Below are positions 6,009 through 7,144 of a stretch of 7,144 nucleotides of DNA, one piece after another. Each line of letters begins with the position of its first letter. Position 1 is the first letter of the stretch. Position numbers and translations under genes: made by a program. Under the pieces are notes generated by a model. It was given only the letters and a program-made list of their open reading frames with translations. It was not told the origin of the DNA and searched no databases. This stretch comes from Prevotellaceae bacterium (GTDB taxonomy: Bacteria; Bacteroidota; Bacteroidia; Bacteroidales; UBA932), in NCBI GenBank assembly GCA_031264875.1, contig JAISDK010000069.1, positions 1 to 7,144 of the forward strand. The letters run 5' to 3'.

Positions 6009-6486
6009 ACAAATCCATGATTTTGTCCGGATTGTTTGAAAAGTAATATTTTACCTTTGTCCCTTTTTCTTTCAGCACCTTCAATTCTTCCTTAATACGG
6101 GCTGTCTCTTTTTCAAATTCAAACACAACAATTTCGGCACCCTGTTTTTCAATCGCTTTTTTGGCATACTTCACTATGTTACCGCTGCCCGCAGTCTTTT
6201 TCAGGTCGGCGCTTTTTCCATTCAGATAAATATCGAAACTTCCCTCTGTCATTTTAAGATATTCCACTCTGTATCCGTTTTGCACTAATATCATGCACAT
6301 ACTGTATTCCTTATCGTACTTTTCTTTTTCCTGCTTATTGATATTCCCTTGTGTAATCCGTTCCTTGCAGATTACCAGATAGCCACCGTTATGTCCATCA
6401 AAATACGCTCTTTCCCAGCTGTAATCGTAGCTGTTGTATTGCGACAGTGATACTTTTAACCGTTCCGTTTTCCACATTAATTCCAT
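6007..6486 (-). CDS. Small PD-(D/E)XK-like protein resembling toxin-type C-terminal nuclease domains
   Basis: A 159-residue protein without signal peptide or membrane segment. Residues 34-40 read GGYLVIC. A charged helix (about 50-70) carries E60, then NGYRVEYL. FDIYLNGKSADLKK follows, with D85 and D94-x-K96 spaced as in a PD-(D/E)XK nuclease active site, then Q115 and a strand EIVVFEF (118-124). As I recall, this order (GGYxV, helix with Glu, NGYxVExL, D...(D/E)LK) occurs in the C-terminal nuclease domains of contact-dependent and phage-head-associated toxins (CdiA_C-like, tRNA nucleases). Membership is inferred; no search was possible. No large carrier protein and no immunity gene is visible beside it. 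A TAACTTTG element lies 16 bp upstream of the ATG at 6486; ATG at 6477 is a close alternative. The C-terminus (KGTKVKYYFSN) fits a complete domain. It could equally be a harmless restriction- or repair-type nuclease fold. Confidence 0.6.
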   Translation of the reverse strand: MELMWKTERLKVSLSQYNSYDYSWERAYFDGHNGGYLVICKERITQGNINKQEKEKYDKEYSMCMILVQNGYRVEYLKMTEGSFDIYLNGKSADLKKTAGSGNIVKYAKKAIEKQGAEIVVFEFEKETARIKEELKVLKEKGTKVKYYFSNNPDKIMDL

Positions 6487-6501
6487 TTACAAAAATTTCG
6501 G

Positions 6502-6509
6502 CAAAGTTA
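6502..6509 (-). promoter_or_regulatory. Bacteroidota -7 element of the orphan nuclease gene
   Basis: Read on the minus strand this is TAACTTTG, a match to TAnnTTTG. It predicts a leader of roughly 10 nt before the ATG at 6486, the same short-leader layout as the arginase-family gene. No clear -33 TTG is visible. Confidence 0.45.
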
Positions 6510-6547
6510 GAATAAATTCAGTGAATAGAGTTTCGGCTACGTGCAAA

Positions 6548-6701
6548 GGGTGTATTCCAAAGTGTCTCGCCGGATGTGATTTTTAGCACACAGATGACGC
6601 AGATTGAACGGATAAACGCAGATTAACGGATAATTATCTGTGTACATCTGTTCAATCTGTGTCATCTGTCGTGCTAAACACTATATTGTGGAATACATCC
6701 C
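6548..6701. repeat. Foldback element (~155 bp inverted repeat with internal CAGAT motifs)
   Basis: The element has outer ends GGGTGTATTCCA (6548-6559) and TGGAATACATCCC (6689-6701), which are inverted copies with one extra base. Inside, TTTAGCAC (6582-6589) pairs with GTGCTAAA (6671-6678), CAGATGAC (6591-6598) with GTCATCTG (6661-6668), CAGATTGAAC (6600-6609) with GTTCAATCTG (6650-6659), and ACGCAGAT (6616-6623) with ATCTGTGT (6636-6643), leaving a 12-nt loop. The arms carry CAGAT/CGGAT motifs every 8-10 bp: five on the left, and four inverted copies on the right. No target-site duplication is evident and no protein is encoded. It may be a MITE or a REP-like intergenic hairpin. Similar ACAGAT-rich intergenic repeats occur in other genomes, as I recall. 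Confidence 0.8.
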
Positions 6702-6709
6702 ATGTAAAT

Positions 6710-6881
6710 CCGTACAGGCAACACTTGCTAACCCGTACAGGCAACACTTGCTAACCCGTGCAGGCGACACTTGCTAACCCGTGCAGGTGGCACTTGCTAA
6801 CCCGTGCAGGTGACACTTGCTAACCCGTGCAGGTGACACTTGCTAACCCGCGCAGGTGGCACTTGCTAACCCGTGCAGGTG
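6710..6881. repeat. Tandem array of a 23-bp repeat, 7 full copies plus a partial copy
   Basis: Units begin with CCG at 6710, 6733, 6756, 6779, 6802, 6825, 6848 and a last partial one at 6871, an exact 23-bp period without spacers. The general form is CCGTGCAGGTGACACTTG followed by CTAAC. Units 1 and 2 are identical and carry ACAGGCAA; units 5 and 6 are identical; the others differ by one or two bases. In the right-hand units the core GCAGGTG-A-CACTTGC is a palindrome with a single mismatch. Because 23 is not a multiple of 3, no repeated peptide is encoded. Confidence 0.95.
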
Positions 6882-7144
6882 CTATGACTGTAACCGGCAA
6901 TGGTACGGAAATCGTTGAACAAATTGGCTTTGCGTGTGAACCGTGTGACAATTTTTAGAGTGTACTCGCCGGCGGTCAATTTCGGTACGCGGCAAATGAT
7001 TCTGTTCTGCACAAGACGGCGAATGAAGGGGTATTTCCGAGCCGTCGGCGTCGATGAAAAAGCATCCCAAATGACAGAACAGGCTTCGGCAGCATGATGT
7101 GAAGAATCCATTGTTCATTGCGTAAAGGCATTGATATATTGATA
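6866..7144 (-). pseudogene. Frameshifted remnant of a DUF4469-like C-terminal domain gene (runs off window)
   Basis: Two minus-strand frames together read like the C-terminal domain of Bacteroidota HU-like/DUF4469 proteins. One frame, open to the window edge, gives FFIDADGSEIPLH (7061-7023). Another gives VQNRIICRVPKLTAGEYTL and then KIVTRFT (7012-6933). As I recall the family, these two parts belong together in this order with a short linker, so a frameshift between about 7023 and 7012 is likely. The first frame stops at 6882, inside the sequence encoding the second part's end. The second frame runs on into the 23-bp array and stops at 6866. A third frame reads PLPVTVI near 6890-6910, so a second shift near the end is possible. 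The gene therefore seems decayed, or the assembly has an indel. Its 5' part lies beyond the window. Family assignment is from memory and moderate. Confidence 0.45.

Larger units (their letters stand above)
6487..6881. other. Gene-free interval of about 395 bp
   Basis: This stretch holds the nuclease-gene promoter element, the foldback element and the 23-bp array. I see no coding region, tRNA or second promoter with both elements in it. Confidence 0.7.

Noticed and set aside
6541..6710. Target-site duplication around the foldback element
   Set aside because: The flanks (TGCAAA left, TGTAAA right) are similar but not identical and not placed symmetrically at the ends, so they are not convincing.
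6710..6881. CRISPR array
   Set aside because: The 23-bp units are directly contiguous with no unique spacers, and no cas gene is present.
6900..7097. Plus-strand 65-codon frame in the right-hand region
   Set aside because: The opposite strand gives recognisable domain fragments there, while this frame has none and no promoter.

Overview
The window looks like a chromosomal segment of a member of the Bacteroidota, probably order Bacteroidales. Three things point there: a DUF4837-type lipoprotein directly after rseP, several matches to the Bacteroidota promoter hexamer pair (TTTG / TAnnTTTG) in place of an E. coli-like -10, and the near absence of Shine-Dalgarno sequences. This is a judgement from protein families and promoter style, not from a marker gene.

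Layout. (1) Positions 1-336 (+) are the 3' end of a gene that enters from the left, an ATPase/PD-(D/E)XK nuclease-type protein. (2) Positions 363-4687 (-) hold a tight four-gene operon read right to left: rseP (membrane site-2 protease), a DUF4837 lipoprotein, a zinc-ribbon PLP enzyme of the threonine synthase/cysteate synthase group, and nadD. Gaps are 39 bp, 6 bp and a 1-bp stop/start overlap. It converges on gene 1. (3) Positions 4773-5804 (-) encode an arginase/agmatinase-family hydrolase with its own -7 element. (4) Positions 5884-6008 (+) hold a complete small-RNA gene: Bacteroidota promoter, about 85 structured nucleotides and an intrinsic terminator. I cannot assign it to a known RNA class. 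(5) Positions 6007-6486 (-) encode a small protein with a PD-(D/E)XK-like core resembling C-terminal toxin nucleases, with no visible immunity partner. (6) Positions 6487-7144 carry no intact gene. They hold a ~155-bp foldback element built of CAGAT-type motifs, an array of about 7.5 copies of a 23-bp repeat, and a frameshifted remnant of what looks like a DUF4469-type C-terminal domain.

The operon joins envelope functions (protease, lipoprotein) to two metabolic genes (PLP enzyme, NAD biosynthesis). If the PLP enzyme is a cysteate synthase, it would feed the sulfonolipids made by some Bacteroidota, which fits the envelope context but is not proven. The right-hand 1.2 kb (RNA gene, orphan nuclease, repeats, decayed gene) looks like a plastic accessory region and is where the less described biology lies.
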